From: Actinomycetes bacterium
GTDB taxonomy: Bacteria > Actinomycetota > CALGFH01
Direction of reading: 5' to 3'
Assembly: GCA_036000965.1 (NCBI GenBank)
Contig: DASYUT010000043.1
Location: forward strand, 1 to 41,119
Length of the DNA: 41,119 bases
In this document: positions 1-7,887 of the stretch, one piece after another
How positions within the stretch are numbered: position 1 is the stretch's first letter
Layout: each line of letters opens with the position of its first letter
The notes under the pieces: generated by a model
The model's input: only the letters and a program-made list of their open reading frames with translations
Database searches by the model: none
Told to the model about the DNA's origin: nothing
Made by a program: the position numbers and the translations under genes

Positions 1-137
1 TCTAGGAGGTTGAACAGCTGCCGGGCGACGAAGCGCTGCAGGCACCGCCGGATCGCACGGGGCGTGTTGCCGTCGGCGACGCGTCGGGTGGCGTCGGCGC
101 GGGTCGTTGGGTCGCCCAGGCTCAGGTCAATACAGCT
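1..137 (-). pseudogene. IS110-family transposase, C-terminal remnant (runs off left edge)
   Basis: Read on the minus strand directly after the arcA stop codon, and in the same frame, this stretch encodes about 45 residues. They contain DPTTRADATRRVADGNT followed by RRCLQRFVARQLFNLL. This is the pattern of the C-terminal tail of IS110/IS1111-type transposases (DPxTRAY..RR.AEGKT..EIRRCLKRxVARxxxxLL). The N-terminal catalytic part is absent: the fragment begins at the arcA TAG with no start of its own. The 3' end lies outside the window. It is read as a truncated insertion-sequence remnant and is the likely cause of the rearranged arc locus to its right. The family assignment rests on pattern memory only. 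Confidence 0.6.
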
Positions 138-1397
138 CTAGAAGTCCACGGCGTCGCGGATGAGTGGGCAGGTCATGCAGTGGCCCCCTCCCCGACCGCG
201 GCCAAGCTCGGCCCCGACGATCGTGATGACCTCGACTCCCGCCTTGCGCAGCAGGGTGTTGGTCAGGGTGTTGCGGTCGTAGGTGCAGACCACGCCGGGC
301 TCGAGGGCGACGGCGTTGTTGCCGCTGTCCCACTGCTGGCGCTCGGACGCGTACACGTCGCCTCCGGTCTCGACGACCCGCAGCTGGGGGAGGCCGAGCG
401 CCTCGGCGACCACGTCGACGAACTTCTTGGAGCCCTCGTCGGTGACCTCGACCCCGGGCGCCCGATCGCTCGGCCGCAGGGAGAAGGCGTGAACGCCGTC
501 GACGATGTTGGCGTACAGCGTGGCAATGTCCCGGTCGGCGAAGGTGAACACGGTGTCCAGGTGCATCGCGGCGCGCAGCTTCGGCATGCCGGCAACCACG
601 ACGCGCTCGGCGGCGCCCTGCTCGAACAGGGCCACCGCGACCTGGGTGATCGCCTGGCGCGAGGTGCGCTCGCTCATGCCCATCAGCACGACGCGGTTGC
701 CGACGGGCATGATGTCGCCGCCCTCCAACGTCGCCAGCCCCCAGTCCCGCTCGGGGTCGCCCCACCACACGGTGGAGCCGACGAGGTCGGGGTGGAACTC
801 GTAGATCGCCTTCATCAGCAGCGTCTCGTCGTGCCGTGCCGGCCAGTACAGCGGGTTCAGCGTCACGCCACCATAGAGCCAGCAGGTCGTGTCGCGGGTG
901 TACAGGGTGTTGGGCAGCGGCGGCATGAGGTACTCGCGGACACCGGTCGACTCGCGGGCGAGTGCGACGTAGCCGGAGCGGAAGTCGTCGGGAAGCTCGG
1001 AGGTGGCCAGCCCACCGATCAGGTACTCCGCGAGCTGGCGCGGCTCGAGCGTCTCCAGGTATGCGCGGGTGTCGTCGATCAGGCCGACCCCGACCTGGTT
1101 GGCGACGATCTTCCGGTCCAGCAGCCACGACCTCGCCTCGGGGATCGCCACCGTCTGCGCAAGCAGGTCGTGCAGCTCGAGGACGTCGACTCCGCGCGTG
1201 CGCAGCTTGTCGACGAAGTCGGCGTGGTCGCGCTGGGCGTTCTCGACCCACATCACGTCGTCGAACAACAGGTCCTCGGCGTTGCTGGGCGTGAGCCGAT
1301 GGTGGGCCAACCCGGGCGCGCAGACGAGGACCTTCCGCAGCCTGCCGACCTCGGAGTGCACGCCGTAGGTCGAGCTGACGGTGTTCTGGCTGGTCAT
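138..1397 (-). CDS. arcA: Arginine deiminase
   Basis: This 419-residue protein hydrolyses L-arginine to citrulline and ammonium in the cytoplasm, the first step of the ADI pathway. Length and motifs are those of full-length arginine deiminase: [29 protein letters not shown], the catalytic His-x-Asp in MHLDTVF, and the C-terminal GGGHCMTCP. In that last motif Cys407 matches the nucleophile Cys406 of the Pseudomonas enzyme. The ATG at 1397 is preceded by GCGAGG at usable spacing. The gene looks intact, but its former neighbour arcD survives only as a fragment directly upstream, and no complete arcB or arcD exists in the window. Arginine import, ornithine export and citrulline phosphorolysis must therefore be supplied elsewhere or be lost. 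Confidence 0.95.
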   Translation of the reverse strand: MTSQNTVSSTYGVHSEVGRLRKVLVCAPGLAHHRLTPSNAEDLLFDDVMWVENAQRDHADFVDKLRTRGVDVLELHDLLAQTVAIPEARSWLLDRKIVANQVGVGLIDDTRAYLETLEPRQLAEYLIGGLATSELPDDFRSGYVALARESTGVREYLMPPLPNTLYTRDTTCWLYGGVTLNPLYWPARHDETLLMKAIYEFHPDLVGSTVWWGDPERDWGLATLEGGDIMPVGNRVVLMGMSERTSRQAITQVAVALFEQGAAERVVVAGMPKLRAAMHLDTVFTFADRDIATLYANIVDGVHAFSLRPSDRAPGVEVTDEGSKKFVDVVAEALGLPQLRVVETGGDVYASERQQWDSGNNAVALEPGVVCTYDRNTLTNTLLRKAGVEVITIVGAELGRGRGGGHCMTCPLIRDAVDF

Positions 1398-1439
1398 GTG
1401 TACCTCGCTTCGAGTTGGACGCGTGTCCCGGCACGGAGG

Positions 1440-1720
1440 CTAGGATCGAGATCCAGCGGGTCGCGAGGGCGACGACGCCGACGATCGAGACGGCCAGGAT
1501 GACGAGCTCGGCGGGCGAGAACAGCCGCCTGCGCTGCTCGCGGCGGGCCGTCACGAACAGGATGCCGGCCGGCGCGTAGATGATGAACGACACGAGGATG
1601 AACTTCGGTCCGGCGGCGACTGCAGGAACGCGGCGCAGACGGTTGCCAGCGCCCCCCCACCACGAGCTCGCGGCTCCAGCCCTCGCGCTTCTCCGCGTAC
1701 TCGGCTGTTGCGCAAGGGTC
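1440..1720 (-). pseudogene. arcD: Arginine/ornithine antiporter ArcD, C-terminal remnant
   Basis: On the minus strand, directly upstream of arcA, the reading KREGWSRELVVG is followed in another frame by ALATVCAAFL, then in a third by AAGPKFILVSFIIYAPAG, RREQRRRLFSPAE and a last hydrophobic helix ending in ISI. This is the typical end of a basic amino acid/ornithine antiporter. A run of seven G near 1650 and a lost base near 1621 shift the frame. One extra C before TAG (1440-1442) removes the natural stop after ISI, so the frame runs into arcA. The rest of the transporter is missing: the fragment begins a few bases after the lipoprotein stop codon. It is a non-functional, 5'-truncated and frameshifted remnant. 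Confidence 0.75.
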
Positions 1721-1725
1721 GATGA

Positions 1726-2442
1726 TTAGAGTCGCCGGGCGATGGTGGCCGCGAGGTTCGTCGCCTTGGCGCCCAGGTCGCTCTTGCCGGAGGAGTACAG
1801 GACCGACACGACCGCCTTTCCGACCCGGACTGCGGCCAAGGTCGTGCCGCCCTGCCACACCGGGGAGGTCAAGACCGCCTTGACGCTGTCGTCGCCGACC
1901 CTTGGGCCGGCCTTGGCGACGACCTTGACGGTGGTGGGGGTTCCGGAGGTGGTCGTCTTGAACTTGGCGCAGACCGCAAACAGCTTCCGCAGGTTGGCCA
2001 TGACCTTCTGGGCGTCGGTGCCCCGGAACGAGTCGATCACCGCATCGACCTCGTCGCCGTAGCTGTCGGTGAAGCCGGTCTGCGCGAAGGACGCCGGCGG
2101 GCCGATCCCGGCACCCTCGGCCCAGACGTTAGTGTCCAGCTTCCTACAGGCCGAGCTTCTCGGCGTGGTGGCCGTGGACCGCGGGCCGAACACGTCCCCG
2201 GAATCCCTGACGACGGCCGGGGAGACCTTGAACCCGGCCGGGAGGTCCTTGGTGGTCAGCAGGACGGCCTTCAGCTGGGTTCCGTTCTTCAGGCCCGCGT
2301 TGGGATCGGCCGAGCTCGGAGGCGTGGGGCTCGGCGCGGCGGTGGTCGAACCTGGCTGCCCCGGCTGAGCGGTCGATGAGCAACCCGCAAGCAAGACGAC
2401 AACCGCTACCACACCGATGACCAGCTCAACCGTGCGGCGCAC
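1726..2442 (-). CDS. Secreted lipoprotein of unknown function
   Basis: The predicted 238-residue protein begins with a GTG codon at 2442, preceded by AGGGGG seven bases upstream. The N-terminus VRRTVELVIGVVAVVVLLAGCSS is a lipoprotein signal peptide with lipobox LLAG-C. A Ser/Thr/Pro-rich linker follows (about residues 24-45), then a domain of about 190 residues beginning LKAVLLTTKDLPAGF and containing two spaced cysteines (SACRKL, AVCAKF). That layout resembles the extracellular sensor-like lipoproteins of Actinobacteria (PknH-type), but I cannot assign a specific family. A longer frame continues upstream, but it would bury the signal peptide, so the GTG start is preferred. It probably sits on the outer face of the membrane. 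Downstream it abuts the truncated arcD fragment. Confidence 0.8.
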   Translation of the reverse strand: MRRTVELVIGVVAVVVLLAGCSSTAQPGQPGSTTAAPSPTPPSSADPNAGLKNGTQLKAVLLTTKDLPAGFKVSPAVVRDSGDVFGPRSTATTPRSSACRKLDTNVWAEGAGIGPPASFAQTGFTDSYGDEVDAVIDSFRGTDAQKVMANLRKLFAVCAKFKTTTSGTPTTVKVVAKAGPRVGDDSVKAVLTSPVWQGGTTLAAVRVGKAVVSVLYSSGKSDLGAKATNLAATIARRL

Positions 2443-3072
2443 GATGGTTCCCCCTGACAGCTCCGGGTTGAGCCGGACGGCGTCGCCGTCCGGATACACC
2501 CGGTCGCAAGTGATGTCAAGCAGTCGTTGACCCCGAACGGGCTGGTCGTGCCGCTTCGACCAGGCATCCACCTGGTGGCGGCGCGGCAGCCCACCCTGCC
2601 GGACTCCGTGGGGATCCCGAGCCGTAGACACCAGACTTCGATCTGGTGCCCCAGGTCCTCGGGCTTGCCTTGCTCGGTCAACGACGCGGTCAACGTGCTG
2701 CCTTGCGCTACCAGTGCCTGCATTAACAGCTGGCGTTCCTGAGCTGGGCTGCCCTACCAGGACGACGGTGGCTTGCCGGCCGCCCCCAGGCTACGGATCT
2801 GGTGACACGAGCAACCAGGGTCGCCCACCACCCGCGGAGGCAACCCGGGTGCACCGGACCCGGGCCGGGGAGTAGCCCAAGGCCGTCGCGCGGCCGCTCC
2901 GCTGACCAAGAAAGCCGCATCCGGCGCCGGGTTCGCGCTTGCGGGCGCGGCGATCACCCGCGCGGTCGATTCCGGCGCCCTCCATGGACCGTCCCATCGA
3001 CGGCGCTTTCCTGGTCCGGCGTCCGGCCGCATCATGGGCCCGCCACCCGCTGTCGACACGAGGAGGCGCTCG
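2443..3072. other. Gene-free stretch, possibly degraded sequence
   Basis: No gene is recognised in these 630 bases. A minus-strand frame with an ATG at 2723 reads MQALVAQGSTLTASLTEQGK and onward with ordinary amino-acid composition. It lacks a good ribosome site, overlaps the lipoprotein start and matches no family I know, so it may be a decayed gene. Around 2905-2990 the plus strand has a short alanine-rich reading without a start. The last 12 bases carry the ribosome site of the VOC gene (AGGAGG, 3061-3066). The stretch lies inside the rearranged arc region and is probably junction DNA. Confidence 0.4.
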
Positions 3073-3513
3073 ATGGCAGTCCCGCTGTCGCTCGGCCCGG
3101 TCCACCACCTTCGCCTCACCGTCACCGACGTCGAACGGTCCCGGGCGTTCTACACCGAACTGCTCGGGTTCCAGATCGCCATGGACGCCCCGCCCTCCGC
3201 CGACGATCCCCACCACGACCTGACCGTGGACCTGCTGCAGGACGGCATCGTCATGGTCAACGGCGACCTGCTCATCGGGCTGCGCCCGGTGGACACCGAG
3301 CGGACCAACGACCGCTTCGACCCGTTCCGCTGCGGCCTTGACCACCTCAGCTTCAGCGTGGCCGGCAAGGCCGACCTGGAGGCGGCAGTGCAGGCCTTCG
3401 AGGAGCGTGGCGTGGAGCACAGCGGCATCCATGACCTGCCGCCGTTCGGCATCGCGGTGCTGCCGTTCAAGGACCCCGACGGGGTGGCGCTGGAGCTCAC
3501 CGCCCCGCTGTAG
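3073..3513 (+). CDS. VOC-family (glyoxalase/bleomycin-resistance fold) protein
   Basis: This 146-residue protein starts at ATG 3073, six bases after a perfect AGGAGG. It has the two beta-alpha-beta-beta-beta modules of the vicinal oxygen chelate fold. Module 1 begins VHHLRLTVTDVERSRAFYTELLGF; module 2 begins LDHLSFSVAGKADLEAA and ends DPDGVALELTAP. The His of each module start and the final Glu (ALELT) are the usual metal ligands. Such proteins are glyoxalases, dioxygenases or small-molecule resistance proteins, and the substrate cannot be read from sequence. It stands alone on the plus strand between two minus-strand arc fragments, convergent with arcC, and shows no link to arginine or purine metabolism. 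Confidence 0.88.
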   Translation: MAVPLSLGPVHHLRLTVTDVERSRAFYTELLGFQIAMDAPPSADDPHHDLTVDLLQDGIVMVNGDLLIGLRPVDTERTNDRFDPFRCGLDHLSFSVAGKADLEAAVQAFEERGVEHSGIHDLPPFGIAVLPFKDPDGVALELTAPL

Positions 3514-3624
3514 CTGTGCGGGCCGCAGCCACCACATACGTAGATCGAGGACATCCTCGGCCCGGCAGCCAGGGATAGCGAGGCGCTACGCGTCCACCAT
3601 CCCTCCATTCCCGCGGCACGGCGA

Positions 3625-4539
3625 TCACGGGGCGACCACCCGGGTCCCCGCGTTGCCGTCCACGATCGCCTCGATCTCGGCCAGGCCACCGATCGCGGCC
3701 TGCTTGCCCGTGCCTTCGACGAACCGGACAGCTGCCTCGACCTTCGGGGCCATCGACCCGGCGGCGAATGCCAGCTTGCGCAGCTCGTTCGGTGTCACCC
3801 GCTCCAGCCGGCGCTGCTCGGGGGTGCCCCAGCCGGCGTAGACACCGTCGACGTCGGTCGCCATGACGAACAAGTCGGCCCCGACCTCCCGGGCGAGCAG
3901 CTGACTCGCAAGGTCCTTGTCGATCACGGCCTCGACCCCGACGAGGGTGCGTTCGGCGTCCGGCGCATACATCGTCGGGACCCCGCCCCCGCCCGCGCAG
4001 ATCACGATGACGTCCTTGTCGAGGAGCCAGCGGATCGGCCGGATCTCGAAGATGCGTTTGGGTTCGGGCGACGGGACCACCCGCCGCCAGCGATCCCCGT
4101 CCGGCTTGAAGACCCACCCCTTCTCGCTGGCCAGCTTGTCGGCCTGCGGCTTGGTGTAGACGGGCCCGACGAACTTCGTCGGGTTGCCGAACGCCGGATC
4201 CGACGGCTCGACCTCGACCATCGTGAGGATGGTCGCGAACGGCACCTCGACGGGCAGCAGGTTGCCGAGCTCCTGCTCGAGGACGTACCCGATCATGCCT
4301 TCGGTCTGCGCGCCGAGCACGTCCAAGGGATAGGCCTCGACCTCTGCGAAGGCGGCGCCCTGGAGCGCCAGCAACCCCACCTGCGGTCCGTTGCCATGCG
4401 ACAGCACCAGCTGGTGGTTGCGCGCCACCGACGCAAGCGCGCGGGCGGCCGTCTTCACGTTGCCACGCTGCACGTCGGCGGTCATCGGCTCGCCCCGCTT
4501 CAGCAGCGCGTTGCCTCCCAGCGCCACGACCACTCTCAT
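3625..4539 (-). CDS. arcC: Carbamate kinase
   Basis: This 304-residue protein makes ATP and carbamate (then CO2 and ammonia) from carbamoyl phosphate and ADP, in the cytoplasm. It is full length and carries the family marks [10 protein letters not shown] at the N-terminus, [48 protein letters not shown] and the late [13 protein letters not shown]. The ATG at 4539 has GGAGG seven bases upstream. Immediately upstream lies the last part of an ornithine carbamoyltransferase, so the original order was arcB-arcC. With arcB lost, its carbamoyl phosphate would have to come from elsewhere. The neighbouring divergent gene is a probable allantoate amidohydrolase, and carbamate kinase is also used in allantoin fermentation through oxamate. 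That link is inference only. Confidence 0.95.
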   Translation of the reverse strand: MRVVVALGGNALLKRGEPMTADVQRGNVKTAARALASVARNHQLVLSHGNGPQVGLLALQGAAFAEVEAYPLDVLGAQTEGMIGYVLEQELGNLLPVEVPFATILTMVEVEPSDPAFGNPTKFVGPVYTKPQADKLASEKGWVFKPDGDRWRRVVPSPEPKRIFEIRPIRWLLDKDVIVICAGGGGVPTMYAPDAERTLVGVEAVIDKDLASQLLAREVGADLFVMATDVDGVYAGWGTPEQRRLERVTPNELRKLAFAAGSMAPKVEAAVRFVEGTGKQAAIGGLAEIEAIVDGNAGTRVVAP

Positions 4540-4551
4540 CGGATCCTCCGA

Positions 4552-4620
4552 TCAATCGCCAAGGGGCCACCATCACGGCCTTGATGGCACGCATCCGGTT
4601 CTCGGCCTGGTCGACCTGGG
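4552..4620 (-). pseudogene. arcB: Ornithine carbamoyltransferase ArcB, C-terminal remnant
   Basis: Upstream of arcC on the minus strand the frame reads VDQAENRMRAIKAVMVA. This is the hallmark end of catabolic ornithine carbamoyltransferase (FDQAENRxHTIKAVMVATLGD). Dropping one base from the CCCC run restores LGD followed by a TGA (4552-4554) just ahead of the arcC ribosome site; as it stands the frame runs on. Nothing upstream of about 4620 matches the enzyme, so roughly 300 residues are missing. It is a 5'-truncated, frameshifted remnant. It shows that this copy of the pathway has lost its citrulline-to-carbamoyl-phosphate step. Confidence 0.75.
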
Positions 4621-4774
4621 TGCTCAATTGGCCCCGATCGTGGTCCTGATCACCCTTGCTCGAGCCGTTCGATCTGCCTCAGTACAGGGAGGGACCTCCA
4701 CTCCGCTGAGGTTCGGCGACGCCCTCGGCCTCAATGCAAAGTCCCCGCCCCGCCAGTGGCGCCCGCCGAGACGG
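4621..4774. other. Divergent spacer between arcB remnant and amidohydrolase
   Basis: No gene is seen. The left edge is the break point of the arcB remnant. The stretch holds no clear ribosome site for the amidohydrolase gene and no recognisable -35 box. Its right end carries the TATCGT hexamer described separately. Confidence 0.4.
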
Positions 4775-4787
4775 TATCGTCCGGCCA
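4775..4787 (+). promoter_or_regulatory. Candidate -10 box of a leaderless transcript
   Basis: TATCGT (4775-4780) fits the TAnnnT pattern and ends six bases before the ATG at 4787. There is no Shine-Dalgarno sequence in between. This spacing is typical of leaderless mRNAs, which are common in Actinobacteria, where transcription starts on the A of the start codon. No convincing -35 box is visible. Confidence 0.35.
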
Positions 4788-6007
4788 TGGAACTGCGCGA
4801 CGAGTTCGAGCGCTGCTTCGCCGGGCTGGCGGCGATCGGGCGCGACGGGGCCGGCGGCTGGACGCGGCTGGCCTGGACCGTTGAGGACCGGGCGGCGCGG
4901 GGCTGGTTCGCGGCCGAGGCGGCCGCCCGCGGCCTGGACGTGGAGCAGGACCGGGCCGGCAACCTGTGGGCCTGGTGGGGCGGGCGCGGGCCGGGCGCCC
5001 TGGCGGTCGGGAGCCACCTGGACACGGTGCCGCGTGGCGGGGCCTTCGACGGCGCCCTCGGGGTGGTCGGCGGGCTGCTCGCGGTCGGCGCGCTCGCCCG
5101 CGGCGGCGCCGTCCCCCGGTGGCCGGTGGCGGTGGTCGCGTTCGCCGACGAGGAGGGCGGCCGCTTCGGGATGGCGACGTTCGGCAGCCGGGTCCTCGCC
5201 GGCACCCTCGACCCGGCCGCCGTGCTGGAGCGGACCGGCACGGACGGGGTCACCCTGGCCGAGGCGCTGCGGGCCGCCGGGCTGGACCCGGCCGCGCTCG
5301 GGCCCGACCCGGCCCGGCTGGCCCGCCTGGCCGCCGCAGTCGAGCTGCACGTGGAGCAGGGCCGCTGGCTGGTCGACCACGACGCCCCGCTCGGCCTGGC
5401 CAGCGGGATCTGGCCCCACGGCCGCTGGCGGCTCGACCTGGCCGGCGAGGCCAACCACGCCGGCACGACCAGGCTGGAGGACCGCCACGACCCGGTGCTC
5501 GGCCTGGCGGAGGCCGCGCTGGCGGCCCGGGCGGCGGCCGCGCGGCACGGGGCGGTCGCCACGGTCGGCCGGCTGGAGGTGGAGCCGAACTCGACCAACA
5601 GCGTCGCCGCGCGCGTCCGCGCCTGGCTGGACGTGCGCGCCGCCGACGCCGCCACCCTTGACCGGGTGCTCGCCGAGGTCGGCGGGGTGCTCGACCGGGC
5701 CGCCGAGGGGCACGGGCTGGCCGTCGAGGTCGCCTGCGAGTCGCGCAGCCCGGCGGTCGCCTTCGACCGCGCCCTGACCGACCGGCTGGCCGCCTGCCTG
5801 CGCGGCCGCGGGCTGGACCCGGTCGAGCTGCCCACCGCGGCCGGCCACGACGCCGGCGTCCTGGCCGCCGCCGTGCCGAGCGCGATGCTGTTCGTCCGCA
5901 ACCCAACCGGGGTGAGCCACAGCCCGGCCGAGCACGCCGAGCTGAGCGACTGCCTGGCCGGCGTGGAGGCGCTGGCCGCCATCGTCGAGGAGCTGGCATG
6001 CCGGTAG
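4787..6007 (+). CDS. M20-family amidohydrolase, probable allantoate amidohydrolase
   Basis: This 406-residue protein belongs to the hydantoinase/carbamoylase branch of peptidase family M20. The di-metal ligands are visible in order: His in GSHLDTV, Asp in FDGALG, Glu pair in FADEEGGRFG, His in LHVEQG, and a late His in SHSPAEH. The lid-domain sequence GEANHAGTT and the substrate-carboxylate region VEPNSTNSVAA also match. In allantoate amidohydrolase the reaction is allantoate to ureidoglycine or ureidoglycolate, CO2 and ammonia. N-carbamoyl-L-amino-acid hydrolase is the alternative and cannot be excluded by sequence. The purine-degradation island that begins 2.8 kb downstream favours allantoate. 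It has no ribosome site and stands alone, divergent from arcC. Confidence 0.85.
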   Translation: MELRDEFERCFAGLAAIGRDGAGGWTRLAWTVEDRAARGWFAAEAAARGLDVEQDRAGNLWAWWGGRGPGALAVGSHLDTVPRGGAFDGALGVVGGLLAVGALARGGAVPRWPVAVVAFADEEGGRFGMATFGSRVLAGTLDPAAVLERTGTDGVTLAEALRAAGLDPAALGPDPARLARLAAAVELHVEQGRWLVDHDAPLGLASGIWPHGRWRLDLAGEANHAGTTRLEDRHDPVLGLAEAALAARAAAARHGAVATVGRLEVEPNSTNSVAARVRAWLDVRAADAATLDRVLAEVGGVLDRAAEGHGLAVEVACESRSPAVAFDRALTDRLAACLRGRGLDPVELPTAAGHDAGVLAAAVPSAMLFVRNPTGVSHSPAEHAELSDCLAGVEALAAIVEELACR

Positions 6008-6049
6008 CATCCAAGCGGCGCGCGATGTGGGCTCGGCGCTGCGACCTTG

Positions 6050-6337
6050 TCAGGAACTCAGGTCGAGTAGCTCGCGGAGCAGCGCGAGAAGCCTGAACCA
6101 GGTCTTGGAATCGGGGACGGCGGTCAGCGTGATGGTCACGTGATCGGCGTCGGCGCACACGTCGATCGCAGCCAGGGTTGGCCCGGCGTTTGGCGATCGA
6201 AGTCCGATTGCCGCTGCCTCTTCCCCGTCCACGACCCGCAGCCCGACAGCGAGCGCCGCCTGCTCGAGCCCAGCTTGCAGCAGCGGCACTCCTGCGACGA
6301 CACGAGCAGCCGTTGGGGCGTCTTTGGCCTCGGGCAT
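6050..6337 (-). CDS. Small hypothetical protein
   Basis: This 95-residue reading frame has G/C in most third codon positions and a sensible fold pattern. An N-terminal helix region VVAGVPLLQAGLEQAALAVGLRVV is followed by two strands (AAIDVCADADHVTITLTAV) and a C-terminal helix FRLLALLRELLDL. I do not recognise a family. The N-terminal part loosely recalls the start of a receiver domain. The ATG at 6337 has no clear ribosome site, so the start is uncertain. It is convergent with the amidohydrolase gene, 42 bases away, and divergent from the histidine kinase. It may be a small accessory protein of the two-component pair, but that is only position-based. Confidence 0.45.
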   Translation of the reverse strand: MPEAKDAPTAARVVAGVPLLQAGLEQAALAVGLRVVDGEEAAAIGLRSPNAGPTLAAIDVCADADHVTITLTAVPDSKTWFRLLALLRELLDLSS

Positions 6338-6576
6338 CTGTCGATCATGGTGAGGCTCGCGCAGCCAGCCAAGGGCAGAACTACCCCACTTCGCAGGTGC
6401 TCAGCTGAGGCCGCTCCACGTCGAGCTGGCCAACGTGGCGCCAGATGGTACGGCTTGGCAGGGCTATGCATGGATAGCCGGATCGGCGCTCTTCCCTTAG
6501 GCTCTCGGTCTCTGCCAGCAAGATGAGAGCGCGGACGAGCATGCTTTGTTCCACAGGTCCTGGCACGTGATCCGCA
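6338..6576. other. Spacer between small ORF and histidine kinase
   Basis: No gene is assigned. A minus-strand frame of 78 codons (6381-6617, starting MTLDQVRLRADRAIADHV) has plausible composition. It overlaps the kinase start and has no known relatives I can name. Local GC is somewhat lower than in the flanking genes. Confidence 0.3.
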
Positions 6577-7887
6577 ATGGCGCGATCCGCACGTAGTCGG
6601 ACCTGGTCCAGCGTCACCCGGCACAGGCGGAGCCGGCTCGCAGGGCAGCATCGGCGTCCTGCGGAGACCGGCGATCACCCAGCGACGGTAGGGCCGGCGT
6701 CCTCGGCCGGTGATGCGTCGTCGACCGGGGTGGCGGGCGCCGACGAGCTGGTCCGGCGGACGCTGAGCTGGTTCGCGGTGGCCGCGCTCGCCTACCGGGT
6801 AGCGATCACTCCGATCCTGGTGGCCGGCGCGCTCGGCAACCTCGGGACCGACATCCCTCGTTCCCTCCTGGCCGGCCTGGCCGTGGTGCTGACCGGCGAT
6901 CTGGTACTGCTGGTCGGCGTCAGCATGGGCCGCTTCCGCGGGCTGCTGCGGTCGCCCGCATTCCTGGCCGTCGACCTCGCGGTCGCCACTGGCCTGAACC
7001 TCTGGGCGACGTCGACGCTGCAGCACGGCACGTTCCTGTGGACCGGTCGGGACATCGTCTGGGGCTACGGCCTGGGGGTGATCAGCTTCTGGACCGCCCT
7101 GCGAGGAGCCAGGACCGGCGCTGCGATCCTTGCCGGCGGGGTCGCCCTGCACCTGCTGATGGCCAGACTCAACCATGCGGTCTTCGACTTCGACGGCTGG
7201 ATGACCTTCGTGGCCCGCATCGCCTGGCTGGCGCTGGCGTTCGGGTTGGCCCTGGTGATCGTCGCGCTGGCCCGCCAGGGGGCCCGGGCGGCCGTCGGCG
7301 AGGGACTGCGGGCCGGACGGGAAGGTGAGCGGGCCCGCCTGCTCCGCGAGACCCATGACACGGTCCTACAGACCCTGGAGGCGATCGCCCTACGCGCCGG
7401 CGCGGACGACGGCATGCCCGCCGAGCGCCTACGGGAGATCCGAGCCACCGCGCTGCAGCAGGCGACCGAACTGCGCGGGGTCCTGCATGAGGACAGCGCA
7501 CGCCAGGGCGGGCTCACCGGCGGCCTGCACGCGCTCACCGAGGAGTTCCTGCACCGCGGCCTGCACACCGAGCTGGTGACCGGTGGGCTGGACCGCGATC
7601 CCCCTCCGGCCGTGGCGACCGCCCTGATCGGGGCGACGCGCGAGGCGCTAACCAACGTGGCAAAGCACGCCGACGCTGGCCGGGCGGTGGTGCGGGCGGT
7701 GTCACGGCCGGACGGGGTGGAGGTCATCGTCCGCGACCACGGCCGCGGGTTCGACCTCGAAACCGAGCACCACGGCTTCGGAGTCGAGCGGTCGATCACC
7801 AGCCGCATGCACGAGGTGGGCGGCCGGGCCGAGCTGTGGTCGGCCCCAGGACGCGGGACACGGGTGACGCTGTGGGGGCCGAGATGA
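6577..7887 (+). CDS. NarL/DesK-type sensor histidine kinase
   Basis: This membrane kinase has up to 436 residues. About six hydrophobic segments (about residues 60-230: TLSWFAVAALAYRVAITPILVA through WLALAFGLALVIVALA) form the sensor part. A HisKA_3 dimerisation helix with RLLRETHDTVLQTLEAI (phospho-acceptor about His260) follows, then a GHKL ATPase domain with TREALTNVAKHA (N box), VRDHGRGFD (G1) and GFGVERSITSRM. The first 50 residues are Arg/Ser-rich and look untranslated. A GTG at 6730 is an in-frame alternative start, but neither start has a good ribosome site. The stop overlaps the response regulator start (ATGA), so the two are a translationally coupled pair. The signal is unknown, and the many membrane helices suggest a membrane-borne cue. 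Confidence 0.9.
   Translation: MARSARSRTWSSVTRHRRSRLAGQHRRPAETGDHPATVGPASSAGDASSTGVAGADELVRRTLSWFAVAALAYRVAITPILVAGALGNLGTDIPRSLLAGLAVVLTGDLVLLVGVSMGRFRGLLRSPAFLAVDLAVATGLNLWATSTLQHGTFLWTGRDIVWGYGLGVISFWTALRGARTGAAILAGGVALHLLMARLNHAVFDFDGWMTFVARIAWLALAFGLALVIVALARQGARAAVGEGLRAGREGERARLLRETHDTVLQTLEAIALRAGADDGMPAERLREIRATALQQATELRGVLHEDSARQGGLTGGLHALTEEFLHRGLHTELVTGGLDRDPPPAVATALIGATREALTNVAKHADAGRAVVRAVSRPDGVEVIVRDHGRGFDLETEHHGFGVERSITSRMHEVGGRAELWSAPGRGTRVTLWGPR

Noticed and set aside
127-1593. Long minus-strand frame overlapping arcA, starting with a membrane helix
   Set aside because: Only its first 60 residues are meaningful (the arcD tail); the remainder is out-of-frame arcA sequence entered because a frameshift removed the arcD stop.
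2406-2723. 105-codon minus-strand frame upstream of the lipoprotein
   Set aside because: No ribosome site, overlaps the lipoprotein start and no recognisable family; kept only as a possible decayed gene in the spacer note.
3546-3559. Small inverted repeat CGAGG-ACAT-CCTCG between the VOC gene and arcC
   Set aside because: Stem of only five base pairs with no T-run; too weak to call a terminator.
6381-6617. 78-codon minus-strand frame before the histidine kinase
   Set aside because: Overlaps the kinase 5' end, no ribosome site, no family; too weak to annotate.
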